From Candidatus Desulforudis audaxviator MP104C (GTDB lineage Bacteria; Bacillota; Desulfotomaculia; Desulfotomaculales; Desulforudaceae): 64,000 nt of DNA. This document shows, one piece after another, positions 10,476-18,676 of this stretch. How positions within the stretch are numbered: position 1 is the first letter of the stretch; each line of letters starts with the position of its first letter. The position numbers and the translations under genes are program-made. The stretch lies in the NCBI RefSeq assembly GCF_000018425.1, contig NC_010424.1, positions 930,001 through 994,000 of the forward strand. The letters run 5' to 3'. The notes under the pieces were generated by a model that did no database searches, was not told where the DNA came from, and saw only the letters and a program-made list of their open reading frames with translations.

Positions 10476-10909
10476 ACACGGACCCGAGGATCATCAGTTT
10501 TTGCTGTTATAACTGTGCGTATGCCGCCGCTGACCTGGCGGGGGCCATGCGGGTGTCGTACGACCCCCGGGTGACCATCGTGGGGGTGCCGTGCACCGGC
10601 GCCATGGAGGCCGTGGTGGTGCTGGGCGCCTTCGAGGAAGGCGCCGACGGGGTATTCGTCGCCGGCTGCCTGGACGGCGAGTGCCACTATAAGGAGGGCA
10701 ACCTGCGGGCCCGGGAGCGGGTGGCCAGGCTGCGGGAGCGGCTGTCCGAGGTGGGCCTGGAGCCGGAGCGGCTGGAGATGTACCAGGTGTCGGCGGCCAT
10801 GGGCGCCCGCTTCGGAGAGATCGCCGCCGAGTTCGTGGACCGGATCAAAGCGCTGCCTCCGTCCCCGTTGCGGCGGGGTGCCGCCGTCAAAGGAGGTATG
10901 TCCAGATGA
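10472..10909 (+). CDS. mvhD: Hydrogenase iron-sulfur subunit MvhD-like electron carrier
   Basis: This 145-residue protein of the MvhD/FlpD family carries a [2Fe-2S] cluster and links HdrA to its electron partner. Visible ligands are the cysteines in SFCCYNCAYAAAD at the start, the one in GVPCTGAME, and those in AGCLDGECHY near residue 70. ATG 10472 overlaps the hdrA stop by four bases (ATGA), and its own stop overlaps metV the same way, so hdrA-mvhD-metV is tightly coupled. No hydrogenase large subunit is nearby, which suggests the electron partner is MetVF or another redox protein. Confidence 0.88.
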   Translation: MNTDPRIISFCCYNCAYAAADLAGAMRVSYDPRVTIVGVPCTGAMEAVVVLGAFEEGADGVFVAGCLDGECHYKEGNLRARERVARLRERLSEVGLEPERLEMYQVSAAMGARFGEIAAEFVDRIKALPPSPLRRGAAVKGGMSR

Positions 10910-11571
10910 TCGTCGTGGAAGCCAAATCGTTCGCCCAGGTGGCCGCCATGACGTCTGACTGCCGGCGCCTGCTGGTGGCGGCCTGCGCCGGATGCACCGC
11001 GGTTTGCGGGGTGGGCGGGGAGCGTCAGGCCGAAGAACTGGCGGACGCCTTGCGCCTGCACGCGCGCCTGCGGGGGAAAGTGCTGGAAACCGAAGTGCGC
11101 GGTGTCACCCGGCAGTGCGAACCCGAGTTTGTCGCCGAGTTCGCCCCGGCGATGGGCCGCGCCGAAGCAGTGCTCACCCTGGGGTGCGGCGTGGGGGCTC
11201 AGTTTCTGGCGGAGCGCTACCCGAACGTGCCGGTGCTGCCCGGGGTAAACACCCGCTTCGCCGGGGGCTTGACGGCGCCCGGTGTCTGGGAGGAACGCTG
11301 CCGCCTGTGCGGGGACTGTGTGCTACACCTGACCGGGGGCATTTGCCCGCGTACCCGCTGCGCAAAGGGCATCATGAACGGCCCCTGCGGGGGAGCCGCC
11401 GGCGGGTTTTGCGAGGTGGGCGGCGGCAGTCCCTGCGCCTGGCTGCTGATCTGGGAGCGCCTGGAGCGATTGGGGCGCGCCGGGGTGCTGGACGAGATCG
11501 GCCCGCCGCCCGACTGGTCGGACGCGCAGGCCGGCCCGCGGCGTTCCGGGAAAGGGGGCGGGGCGGAATGA
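10906..11571 (+). CDS. metV: MetV, zinc/iron-sulfur partner of methylene-tetrahydrofolate reductase
   Basis: This 221-residue protein matches the MTHFR C-terminal domain family (MetV), the small subunit of the acetogen-type methylene-tetrahydrofolate reductase. It is cysteine-rich: VAACAGCTAVCGVGG near residue 25, TLGCGVG near 90, then ERCRLCGDCVLHLTGGICPR and AKGIMNGPCGG near 130-160. These probably bind [4Fe-4S] clusters. Start and stop both overlap neighbours by four bases (mvhD before, metF after), so the subunits are likely made in fixed ratio. Confidence 0.88.
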   Translation: MIVVEAKSFAQVAAMTSDCRRLLVAACAGCTAVCGVGGERQAEELADALRLHARLRGKVLETEVRGVTRQCEPEFVAEFAPAMGRAEAVLTLGCGVGAQFLAERYPNVPVLPGVNTRFAGGLTAPGVWEERCRLCGDCVLHLTGGICPRTRCAKGIMNGPCGGAAGGFCEVGGGSPCAWLLIWERLERLGRAGVLDEIGPPPDWSDAQAGPRRSGKGGGAE

Positions 11572-12512
11572 GGGGGGTGAGCGGGCTCGCCCGGCTGCTC
11601 GGCGCCGGGCACTTCGTGGTGACCTGCGAAGTGGGCCCGCCCAAAGGCGTGAACGTGGACGGCCTAACGGAAAAGGCCGCCCTGCTGAAAAGTTTCGTGG
11701 ACGCGGCCAACGTCACCGACTGCCAAACCGCCGTGGTCCGGCTCTCCAGCATCGCCGCCTGCGTACACCTGGCAGCAATGGGCCTGGAGCCGGTGGTCCA
11801 GATGACCGCCCGCGACCGTAACCGGATCGCCGTTCAGAGTGATCTCCTGGGTGCCTACAGCCTGGGCATCAGAAACGTGCTCTGCCTGACCGGTGATCAC
11901 CAGAAGTTCGGCAACCACCCCGGAGCCAAGGGGGTCTTCGACCTGGACTCGGTTCAGATGGTGGAGATGGTCCGCCGCCTGGGTGCCCCGGGGGAGTTCC
12001 AGTGCGGTGAGCCGGTGTGCGGCGAACCGCCGGTGTTTTTCGTGGGCGCGGTGGAAAACCCCTGCGCCGAGCCGCTGGAGCTGCGGGTGCGGCGCCTGGA
12101 GAAGAAAATCCGGGCGGGGGCGCGCTTTGTCCAGACCCAGTGCGTGTACGACCTGGACCGGTTCCGCCACTTCATGGGCCTGGTGCGGGCCCGCGGCCTG
12201 CACGAACATGCCCACATCCTGGCCGGGGTCACGCCATTGAAGTCAGTGCGCATGGCCCGGTTCATGCGCGACGCGGTGGCTGGTGTTTACGTTCCGGACG
12301 AGGTGGTCGCCAGAATCGAGGCTGCTGCCGACCCCGCCGCCGAGGGGGTCGCCATGTGTGTCGAGCAAATTGCCGCGTTGCGTGAGATTGAAGGTGTCGC
12401 CGGCGTGCACATCATGGCCGTCGCCTGGGAGGCGATCGTGCCCGAAATAGTACGCCGGGCGGGGCTGTATCCTCGCCCCGCGGACGACGAGCCTAAGGAT
12501 CGCAATCGATAG
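11568..12512 (+). CDS. metF: Methylene-tetrahydrofolate reductase catalytic subunit
   Basis: This 314-residue FAD TIM-barrel reduces 5,10-methylene- to 5-methyl-tetrahydrofolate, the last step of the methyl branch of the Wood-Ljungdahl pathway. Typical elements are VTCEVGPPKG at the start, PVVQMTARDRNR near 85, VLCLTGDH near 110 and RFVQTQCVYDLDRF near 190. ATG 11568 lies within the metV stop (ATGA) and follows GGGGGCGGGG. It ends the operon. The next gene, gap, faces it 32 bases away, with no clear hairpin in the gap. Confidence 0.92.
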   Translation: MRGVSGLARLLGAGHFVVTCEVGPPKGVNVDGLTEKAALLKSFVDAANVTDCQTAVVRLSSIAACVHLAAMGLEPVVQMTARDRNRIAVQSDLLGAYSLGIRNVLCLTGDHQKFGNHPGAKGVFDLDSVQMVEMVRRLGAPGEFQCGEPVCGEPPVFFVGAVENPCAEPLELRVRRLEKKIRAGARFVQTQCVYDLDRFRHFMGLVRARGLHEHAHILAGVTPLKSVRMARFMRDAVAGVYVPDEVVARIEAAADPAAEGVAMCVEQIAALREIEGVAGVHIMAVAWEAIVPEIVRRAGLYPRPADDEPKDRNR

Positions 12513-12544
12513 CTGCGAACCCATTATTACTACTAATAACCGGT

Positions 12545-13621
12545 CTAGTGCTTCGTTCGGGCCGGGTCGCGCCGGCGGGCTTCCTCGCGCACCTTGTCCC
12601 GGGCGGCGTCGCCGACCGTTTCCCGGAAATGCGTGTACAGAATGATGTCGAGCAACCGGTTGGAAAAGCCCCACTCGTTGTCGTACCAGGCCAAAACCTT
12701 CGCGAAGGTCCCTTCGATCACGAACGTCGAAAGCCCATCCACGATGGACGAATGCGGGTTTCCGGTGTAGTCGATGGAAACCAGGGGCAGTTCATTGTAA
12801 GCAATAATCCCCGCCATGTCGCCGTCGGCGGCCGCCCGCAGCGTGTCATTCAGCTCTTCCTTGGTGGTGGGCCGCTCCAGTTCGGCCACGAAGTCAATGA
12901 TCGAAACATCCGGGGTGGGCACGCGCAGAGCCAGCCCGGTGAGTTTTCCCTCCAGTTCGGGAATTGCGGCGCCGACGTTCTTGGCGGCGCCGGTGGTGGT
13001 CGGGATGATGGAGAGGGCCGCTGCTCGCGCCCGTCGCAGGTCCCGGTGGGCCAGGTCCAACAGCTGCTGGTCGTTGGTGTAAGAATGGGCGGTGGTCATG
13101 AACCCGCGCTTCACTCCGAACCGGTCGTGGAGCACCTTGACCACCGGCGCCAGGCCGTTGGTGGTGCAGGATCCGGCCGAGATGATCCGGTGGCTGGCGG
13201 GATCATAACACCTTTCGTTCACGCCCATGATTATCATTACGTCCTCACCGTTGGCGGGAGCCGAAATCAGGACCCGCCGGGCTCCGGCTTGCAGGTGTTT
13301 GGCGGCGCTCTCGGCTTTCGTGAAACGGCCGGTGGCTTCAACCACGACGTCCACCCCGTGCTTGTTCCAGGGGATTCGGGACGGGTCCGGTTCGGCGTAC
13401 GCGGCGATGTCCTGGTCGTCGACCCAGAAACCGTTCTCGGTGGCCCGGACGTCGGCGTTGAAGATGCCGTGCACGGAATCGTATTTCAAAAGGTGCGCGC
13501 ACGTAGCCGGGTTGGATAAGTCATTCACGGCCACGACCTCGATATCGGGGTGCCCGTGCACAATTCGTAGGAAGTTCCGCCCGATCCGGCCGAACCCGTT
13601 GATTCCCACGCGAACACTCAT
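12545..13621 (-). CDS. gap: Glyceraldehyde-3-phosphate dehydrogenase, type I
   Basis: This 358-residue enzyme interconverts glyceraldehyde-3-phosphate and 1,3-bisphosphoglycerate. It has the NAD loop INGFGRIGRN, an Asp-containing NDLSN that favours NAD, the active-site SAGSCTTNGLAP with its catalytic cysteine, and the late DNEWGFSNR motif. ATG at 13621 has AAGGAGG about 10 bases upstream. About 20 polar residues after the usual end (ARDKVREEARRRDPARTKH) make it longer than the usual 335-340. Two TATAAT boxes lie upstream on this strand (13669-13664 and 13690-13685), but neither has a good -35. It is convergent with metF and divergent from the PP-loop gene, so it stands alone. No other glycolytic gene is nearby. 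Confidence 0.95.
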   Translation of the reverse strand: MSVRVGINGFGRIGRNFLRIVHGHPDIEVVAVNDLSNPATCAHLLKYDSVHGIFNADVRATENGFWVDDQDIAAYAEPDPSRIPWNKHGVDVVVEATGRFTKAESAAKHLQAGARRVLISAPANGEDVMIIMGVNERCYDPASHRIISAGSCTTNGLAPVVKVLHDRFGVKRGFMTTAHSYTNDQQLLDLAHRDLRRARAAALSIIPTTTGAAKNVGAAIPELEGKLTGLALRVPTPDVSIIDFVAELERPTTKEELNDTLRAAADGDMAGIIAYNELPLVSIDYTGNPHSSIVDGLSTFVIEGTFAKVLAWYDNEWGFSNRLLDIILYTHFRETVGDAARDKVREEARRRDPARTKH

Positions 13622-13774
13622 CTTACGGGCATGCCTCCTTGCGTTTGCGCTGATTTTCGGGCTATTATACCCATGCCGAAGGGCATTATACCGTTGGGCG
13701 GGCATGCCGCCCGGCGGGCTTTTGGGCCTATCGGCGGACTCGAACGTGTGGGAAGCCGGCGTGGAGGGCAGAAT

Positions 13775-14671
13775 GTGAACAAGACCGAGCACTACGGGAA
13801 ATGGTTTTTGACCCGGGTGAAAAAGGCTGTCGGGGACTACCGGATGATTGAGCCCGGCGACCGGGTGGCGGCCGGAGTCTCCGGCGGCAAGGACAGTACC
13901 GCCCTGCTCTACATTCTGGCCTACCTGCGGGACTATTCCCACCTGCGGTTCGAACTGGAAGCCGTGATGCTGGATCTCGGATGGGGCGAAGTTGATTTCG
14001 AGCCGCACCGGGAGTTCTGCCGGCGCCTGGGGGTGCCTCTGCATATTCACGTCCGACCGGTGGCCGGAATCATCCGGGATAAGGAGGGGATGAACCCCTG
14101 CAAACTCTGCGGTAAGCTCCGAGCGGGCATTTTGAACCAGGCTGCCCTGTCACTGGGGGCAAACCGGGTGGCGCTCGGTCACCACCTGGACGACGTGATT
14201 GAAACTTATCTTCTGAATTTGATTTTCACGGGACAGATGAAGACCTTCCGGCCCAGCACTTACCTGACCAACACCGGCCTGACCTTGATCCGGCCCCTGG
14301 TGTACCTGCCCGAGCGAGTTCTCTCCGGCCTGACGGCTGGCAAGGGGTTCCCGGTGATCGAAAACCCCTGCCCCTACAACGGGCGGACCAAGCGGGACGA
14401 GATGAAGGCCGTCGTTACCGAACTGGCGTCCCGGTACCCGAAGTTCCGGGAAAGGTTCTTGAGCGGTCTGCAAAACGTCGACCTGGAAAACCTCTGGGAA
14501 CAGCGGCGTCCGGGTTCCGTGGCGGACGCGGAAGAATTGCGGACGCGGCGTTCGGCGCCGGAGCCGGAGGCGTCTGGCGGGGCGCGGCGTGAACGGGGGC
14601 AACACGGCGACGCTCAAGACCCCCGCCGTGCGGCAGGAGAACCGGGTGGGTCTGCAGAAGGAACCTCGTGA
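13775..14671 (+). CDS. PP-loop ATPase, TtcA-like tRNA 2-thiolation family
   Basis: This 298-residue protein has the PP-loop SGGKDSTALL near residue 32, a C-x2-C pair in NPCKLCGKLR near 109, GHHLDDVIETYLLNL near 135, and a late ENPCPYNG cysteine. That is the layout of TtcA-type enzymes, which bind an iron-sulfur cluster and thiolate a tRNA base. The last 45 residues are Arg/Glu/Gly-rich and look poorly conserved. GTG 13775 follows GGAGGGCAGAAT at good spacing. The longer frame upstream runs through the promoter region and is unlikely to be translated. The exact tRNA substrate cannot be read. Confidence 0.8.
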   Translation: MNKTEHYGKWFLTRVKKAVGDYRMIEPGDRVAAGVSGGKDSTALLYILAYLRDYSHLRFELEAVMLDLGWGEVDFEPHREFCRRLGVPLHIHVRPVAGIIRDKEGMNPCKLCGKLRAGILNQAALSLGANRVALGHHLDDVIETYLLNLIFTGQMKTFRPSTYLTNTGLTLIRPLVYLPERVLSGLTAGKGFPVIENPCPYNGRTKRDEMKAVVTELASRYPKFRERFLSGLQNVDLENLWEQRRPGSVADAEELRTRRSAPEPEASGGARRERGQHGDAQDPRRAAGEPGGSAEGTS

Positions 14672-14778
14672 CGGCCGCCCCCGGCCCGCGGCAGGGGGCA
14701 CCCGCTCGGGGTACCCGCGCTAGCGGGTCGGGTCAGCGGGTCGGGCCTCCGCAGCAAACTGGGGAAGAGGCGGCACAA

Positions 14779-15369
14779 GTGGATCAGAGGCACTATCGTA
14801 CGGTCTATGTCGGACGCCATTCGAAGTGGGAGCCGGACGAACCCGGCCTCCGGCCGGATCCCGAGCCCGATTTCACTCCGGAGGAGCGGGGGCGCCTCCT
14901 GGGGGAAATCCAGGCGGCCGCGCGGGCGCGCAAGTTCACCCTGATGGAGTCGCTGCTCCGGCGTCTTCTGGCGGTCGACGAGCACTGTGCTGAAGCCTGG
15001 TACGGGCTCGGAATGCTCCTGCTCCAGGACGGGAGCCTCGAGGAGGCCTACGACAGCCTGAGCGAGTACGCGATGCTGGCCGGCGTCCGGGAGGCTGCGG
15101 AAAAGGTGGAACTGGCGCTGTTCTTTCTGGAGCGCCTGGCCGGCGGCGGGGATGAGTTGCCGTACGAGATTCAGGATGAACTGGAAGAGGGATTCCTCGC
15201 GGCTTTTTCCGAACCGGGCTGGTCTGACGTCCCGCGGGCCGCCCTGAAAGGGCTGACCCCGCGCGAGGCCGTCCGCGACCGGGAGGGGAAAAGGCAGGTC
15301 CTTAAGTTGATGCGGGATAAGGGCTGGTTTCTCGACGCGGCGGTCCAGGCGGTGGAGGGAGTGGGGTGA
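14779..15369 (+). CDS. Hypothetical TPR-like protein
   Basis: I do not recognise a named family. The 196 residues are acidic and helical. A possible TPR pair spans about 60-110 (LRRLLAVDEHCAEAWYGLG, then LLLQDGSLEEAYDSL). A C-terminal segment, LTPREAVRDREGKRQVLKLM, resembles a helical motif that often ends small bacterial TPR proteins. GTG 14779 follows GGGGAAGAGG. An alternative GTG at 14668, overlapping the previous gene, would add 37 residues of low-complexity Gly/Arg/Pro. That stretch (14690-14760) contains a CCCGC-GCTA-GCGGG hairpin and looks non-coding. Its stop overlaps the next start, suggesting an operon with the methyltransferase. Confidence 0.6.
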   Translation: MDQRHYRTVYVGRHSKWEPDEPGLRPDPEPDFTPEERGRLLGEIQAAARARKFTLMESLLRRLLAVDEHCAEAWYGLGMLLLQDGSLEEAYDSLSEYAMLAGVREAAEKVELALFFLERLAGGGDELPYEIQDELEEGFLAAFSEPGWSDVPRAALKGLTPREAVRDREGKRQVLKLMRDKGWFLDAAVQAVEGVG

Positions 15370-16313
15370 TCGTTTTGCCGAACAGGGACCAGTTGGTTTT
15401 CCCCGACGAGTTGCTGCTGGCCGGGGCGGCCGTCAGGTGCGGCCTGATTGAAGCCCTGCGGGCCGGCCCGAGGCCGGTGGCTGAAGTGGCGCAAGTCATC
15501 GAAGCGGACCACCGTGCCCTCGAACGCCTGATTGAGGCACTGGTGCAATTGGGGTACCTCGAACTGGAAAACAGTGTTGTGGCGCTTGCCCCGGAAGCGC
15601 GGCGGATGCTCTTTGAACCGGAGAGTGAGGACTATACAGGTTTCGCCTTCATGCACGCCTACAGCCGGCTGGGGAGCTGGCTGGCACTGCCGGAAGTGAT
15701 CAGGACGGGCAAGCCGCCGCGCAAGGAGCGCAGCCCCGAAAAGATCCGCTACTTTATGGACGCCATGCGAGAGCACGCCCGCCCGGTGGCTGACGCGGTG
15801 GTTGACCTTTGCCTGGAGGGCCTGTCCCCCCCGCTGCGTCTCCTGGACCTGGGCGGCGGGCCGTTGAATTACGCCGTGCCTTTCGCCCGGCGGGGCGTGG
15901 CGGTCACCGTGCAGGACATGCCCGAGGTTGTCGCCCTGATGGCGCCCCTGGTGCCCCCCGGCCTTGAGATCAAACTGGTGGGGAGAGATTTCCGGGAGGA
16001 ACTGGCGCCGGGACCGTTCGAGGTGGCTTTTCTGGGCAACATCACGCACATATACGGCCCGGACGAAAACCGGGACCTGTTTTCCGGGGTGGCCGAAGTG
16101 CTCACCCCGGGGGGCCGGATCGCCATCCTGGACTACGTCCGCGGGGTCAGTACCCGGGCCGCCTACATGGGAGTGAACATGCTGGTTTCGTCAGCGTCCG
16201 GCGGGGTGTGGAGGGCGGACGAATACACCGCCTGGTTGGAGGCGGCCGGGTTCGGCCCGCCGCGGATCAGGAGCATTGAGGAACGGCAGGTGCTGGTGGC
16301 CCATTTGCGGTAG
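15366..16313 (+). CDS. SAM-dependent O-methyltransferase-like protein
   Basis: This 315-residue protein has an N-terminal winged-helix dimerisation region (residues 10-85) followed by a class I Rossmann methyltransferase. The SAM loop is RLLDLGGGPLNYA near 160, with the acidic end of strand 2 at VTVQDMPEVV and the post-motif FLGNITHIYG near 222. The layout matches the acetylserotonin/hydroxyneurosporene O-methyltransferase family, whose members act on phenolic or small acceptors. The substrate here is unknown. GTG 15366 overlaps the upstream stop (GTGA), so it is translationally coupled to the TPR-like gene. A BadF-type activator follows 55 bases later. Confidence 0.75.
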   Translation: MIVLPNRDQLVFPDELLLAGAAVRCGLIEALRAGPRPVAEVAQVIEADHRALERLIEALVQLGYLELENSVVALAPEARRMLFEPESEDYTGFAFMHAYSRLGSWLALPEVIRTGKPPRKERSPEKIRYFMDAMREHARPVADAVVDLCLEGLSPPLRLLDLGGGPLNYAVPFARRGVAVTVQDMPEVVALMAPLVPPGLEIKLVGRDFREELAPGPFEVAFLGNITHIYGPDENRDLFSGVAEVLTPGGRIAILDYVRGVSTRAAYMGVNMLVSSASGGVWRADEYTAWLEAAGFGPPRIRSIEERQVLVAHLR

Positions 16314-16368
16314 GAACCGCGGCGGGAAAGAGGGCGCCGGTCAGTCCGCGAGTGGTGAGGTTTGACGT

Positions 16369-17148
16369 ATGTTCGTGGTCGGAATCGACATCGGGTCTTT
16401 GTCCGCCGAAGCTGTGGTGCTGCGCGACGGGGAAATGGCGGGGTACAGTATTTTGCCCACCGGCGCCGACAGCCGCCTGGCGGCCGAAAAGGCTCTTGCC
16501 TTGGCCCTCGAACGGGCGGGATGCCCGCTGCGGGAGGTGGTTTTTGCCGTGGCGACCGGTTACGGCCGCGTGAACGTGCCGTTCGCTGACCTGCAGGTGA
16601 CCGAAATCACCTGCCACGCCCGGGGCGCCGTGTACCTTTATCCCGACACCCGGACCGTGATCGACATCGGCGGACAGGACAGCAAGGTGATCCGGCTTGA
16701 AGACGGGGGGGCGGTCATCGACTTCGCCATGAATGATAAGTGCGCGGCCGGCACGGGGCGGTTCCTGGAAGTCATGGCCCGGGCCCTGGAGGTCGGGGTT
16801 GAAGACCTGGCGGCGCTTGCCGGAGAGGCCGGTAAGGCGGCTCAAATCAGCAGCCTGTGCACCGTGTTCGCGGAGTCCGAGGTGGTGGCCCTGATTGGGC
16901 AGGGGGCGCCGCGGGCGGAAATCGCCCGGGGTCTTCTTGAATCGGTGGCCGACCGGACCGCCGGACTGGCCGTCCGGGTGGGAGTACAGCCGGAGGTGAC
17001 CATGACCGGGGGGGTGGCCAAGAACACAGGAGTGGTAAGCGCACTGGCGGCCCGCCTTGGGGTGCCCATCCGGGTTCCGCCGGAGCCGCAGATTGTAGGC
17101 GCCCTTGGTGCGGCCCTGATTGCGCGCTCCCGGGCCCTCAAAAGATGA
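16369..17148 (+). CDS. BadF/HgdC-type ATPase, 2-hydroxyacyl-CoA dehydratase activator family
   Basis: This 259-residue ASKHA ATPase belongs to the BadF/BadG/BcrA/BcrD family. Members form dimers around one [4Fe-4S] cluster and use ATP to inject a low-potential electron into dehydratases or benzoyl-CoA reductases. It has GIDIGSLSAEAVVL at residues 5-18, DIGGQDSKVI near 100, and the two cluster cysteines in NDKCAAGTGRFLE (near 125) and SSLCTVFAESEV (near 164). The length is normal. No dehydratase subunits lie beside it, so the client enzyme is elsewhere. It overlaps the convergent DUF456 gene by 11 bases. Confidence 0.85.
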   Translation: MFVVGIDIGSLSAEAVVLRDGEMAGYSILPTGADSRLAAEKALALALERAGCPLREVVFAVATGYGRVNVPFADLQVTEITCHARGAVYLYPDTRTVIDIGGQDSKVIRLEDGGAVIDFAMNDKCAAGTGRFLEVMARALEVGVEDLAALAGEAGKAAQISSLCTVFAESEVVALIGQGAPRAEIARGLLESVADRTAGLAVRVGVQPEVTMTGGVAKNTGVVSALAARLGVPIRVPPEPQIVGALGAALIARSRALKR

Positions 17149-17617
17149 CGACGAAGAACCAGAGGAGCATGGCGCCGGCGATTAGGATTTTGGTGAGCGT
17201 ACTGCCCACAAAACCGATCAGGGTGCCGACCCCGACGCGCAGGGCCTGCCTGGTTGAACCCCGGGCCAGGAGTTCGGCGGCGAAAGCGCCAAGAAACGGC
17301 CCGGTGATGATTCCGAACGGACCCAGGACGACCATGCCCAGGACCGCTCCGGCGACGCCTCCCCAAACGGCGATCCTGGAACCGCCGAACCGGTGCACGC
17401 CCCAGACGGTGGCGGCATAGTCAACGAAAACGGTCAGCGCCACGGCCAGGCCCTGACCCGCGAAAAAGACCCAGGTCAGGCCCTCGAAGCCGGTCATGAA
17501 CCCGTAGATCAGCATACCTACCCAGATCAGTACCGGACCGGGCAGCACCGGAAACACGATGCCGGCCAAGCCGGCCAGGAAAAAGAGCAGGGCCACCAGA
17601 AGCGCCAGTGTCGTCAT
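17138..17617 (-). CDS. DUF456 family membrane protein
   Basis: This 159-residue, very hydrophobic protein has four to five predicted membrane segments (about residues 3-22, 27-46, 50-72, 83-110, 130-157). Glycine-rich GPFGIITGPFLGAFAAEL in the middle is characteristic of DUF456 proteins, whose function is unknown. ATG at 17617 faces DUF503 across an AT-rich gap of 113 bases. The 3' end overlaps the BadF-like gene by 11 bases on the opposite strand, a tight convergent arrangement. Confidence 0.8.
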   Translation of the reverse strand: MTTLALLVALLFFLAGLAGIVFPVLPGPVLIWVGMLIYGFMTGFEGLTWVFFAGQGLAVALTVFVDYAATVWGVHRFGGSRIAVWGGVAGAVLGMVVLGPFGIITGPFLGAFAAELLARGSTRQALRVGVGTLIGFVGSTLTKILIAGAMLLWFFVVIF

Positions 17618-17730
17618 CGACAGGACCCCCTCTGTTGTCCGGTGTCGGCGTTCTTATAAATAATTCTTATAATAATAACATGTATGCGGCTGGTATGCCC
17701 CCGATAAGTCGTGGAGCGGAGGAACCTGAG

Positions 17731-18012
17731 ATGCGCGTCGGCATTCTCACCGTCGAACTGTTTCTGGGGGAGGCCGGCTCCCTCAAGGACAAGCGCAGGC
17801 ACCTCAAAAGCCTTTTGACCCGGCTGCGGAACCGCTACAACGTATCGGTCGCCGAGGTGGACCACCAGGGGAACTGGCAGCGGGCCACCCTCGCGGTTGC
17901 GGTGGTCAGCAACCGAACCGCGCACGTCGACGAGTCGCTCCGGGAAGTGGTCAATTTCATCGCCGCCCAGACCGCCCTGGAAATCATCGGTCACCGGACG
18001 GAAGTGCTCTAA
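17731..18012 (+). CDS. DUF503 (YlxP-like) protein
   Basis: This 93-residue protein of the DUF503/YlxP family begins MRVGILTVELFLGEAGSLKD and includes KRRHLKSLLTRLRNRYNVSVAEV. The family has a ferredoxin-like fold and in many Firmicutes sits between infB and rbfA. Here it is far from that operon (55946-59048), next to an insertion sequence. ATG 17731 has GGAGGAA six bases upstream. The function is unknown, though linked elsewhere to ribosome biology by context. Confidence 0.85.
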   Translation: MRVGILTVELFLGEAGSLKDKRRHLKSLLTRLRNRYNVSVAEVDHQGNWQRATLAVAVVSNRTAHVDESLREVVNFIAAQTALEIIGHRTEVL

Positions 18013-18159
18013 CCCTTCCCCAAGGCCCACCACCCCGAAGGTTACTCTGCCGAACATTTTCATTCCCCGGCAGGATTTTTCCAAAACCGCGTAGAAGGCC
18101 AAAGGCTATTCCTGTTTGCTGCAGGAAGGGGATGTATACACCGGTGTCGCCCCAGCTGG
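18013..18159. other. Intergenic stretch left of the insertion sequence
   Basis: There is no gene. A short stem TTCCTG/CAGGAA pairs 18109-18114 with 18122-18127. The rest shows no recognisable promoter or RNA. It may contain the IS target flank. Confidence 0.4.
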
Positions 18160-18181
18160 TTATAAAATCGCTGCGGGAAGA

Positions 18182-18203
18182 CCCGCCCCCTTCAGGGGGC
18201 GGG
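18182..18203 (+). repeat. Left-end hairpin of the IS
   Basis: CCCGCCCCC, loop TTCA, GGGGGCGGG: a perfect nine-pair stem followed by GATGAAAGC. In this family TnpA recognises such subterminal hairpins on single-stranded DNA. Confidence 0.8.
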
Positions 18204-18268
18204 ATGAAAGCAGCTTTTTGCCGGGAACGCTTGTTTCCCGGCAAAAATTTTGGTATACTTAGCTTACC

Positions 18269-18664
18269 ATGGAAACAAAGAAAACCAGGTATGCACACTA
18301 CAACATCAACTACCACTTTGTTTGGATACCCAAGTACCGGAGAAGGATTTTAGTTGGAAAAGTAGCGGAAGAATTCGAGCAGTTGCTGCGGAAAGTCTGC
18401 AAAGACCGGGAAGTCGAGATACTGGACCTGTCCGTGCAGCCCGACCATGTGCACCTGTTTGTGTCCGCGCCGCCCAGGCACGCGCCCTCTGAACTGGTCA
18501 ACACGTTCAAGGGCTACACGTCCCGGTATTTGCGCCAAAAATTCCCCGAGTTGAGCAAACAGACAGGAAAAGGACTGTGGACGCGCACTTACTATGTCGG
18601 CACAGCCGGCACTGTATCCGCTGAGACCATCAAACGCTACATCGAAGAGTGCCAGGACGAGTAG
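18269..18664 (+). CDS. tnpA: IS200/IS605 transposase TnpA (Y1 HUH)
   Basis: This 131-residue HUH endonuclease cuts and rejoins single-stranded ends of the element. It has the family opening YNINYHFVWIPKYRR, the metal-binding HUH motif in PDHVHLFV near residue 60, and the late catalytic helix ETIKRYIEECQDE with its tyrosine near 124. Length and motifs are intact, so it is probably active. ATG 18269 is only 65 bases past the left hairpin. The stop is four bases before the AGGAGG site of tnpB. Confidence 0.93.
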   Translation: METKKTRYAHYNINYHFVWIPKYRRRILVGKVAEEFEQLLRKVCKDREVEILDLSVQPDHVHLFVSAPPRHAPSELVNTFKGYTSRYLRQKFPELSKQTGKGLWTRTYYVGTAGTVSAETIKRYIEECQDE

Positions 18665-18676
18665 GAGGTGAGAACA

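Noticed and set aside
14668-14778. GTG at 14668 as start of the TPR-like gene
   Set aside because: The added 37 residues are Gly/Arg/Pro low complexity with a hairpin in the DNA. GTG 14779 has a ribosome site.
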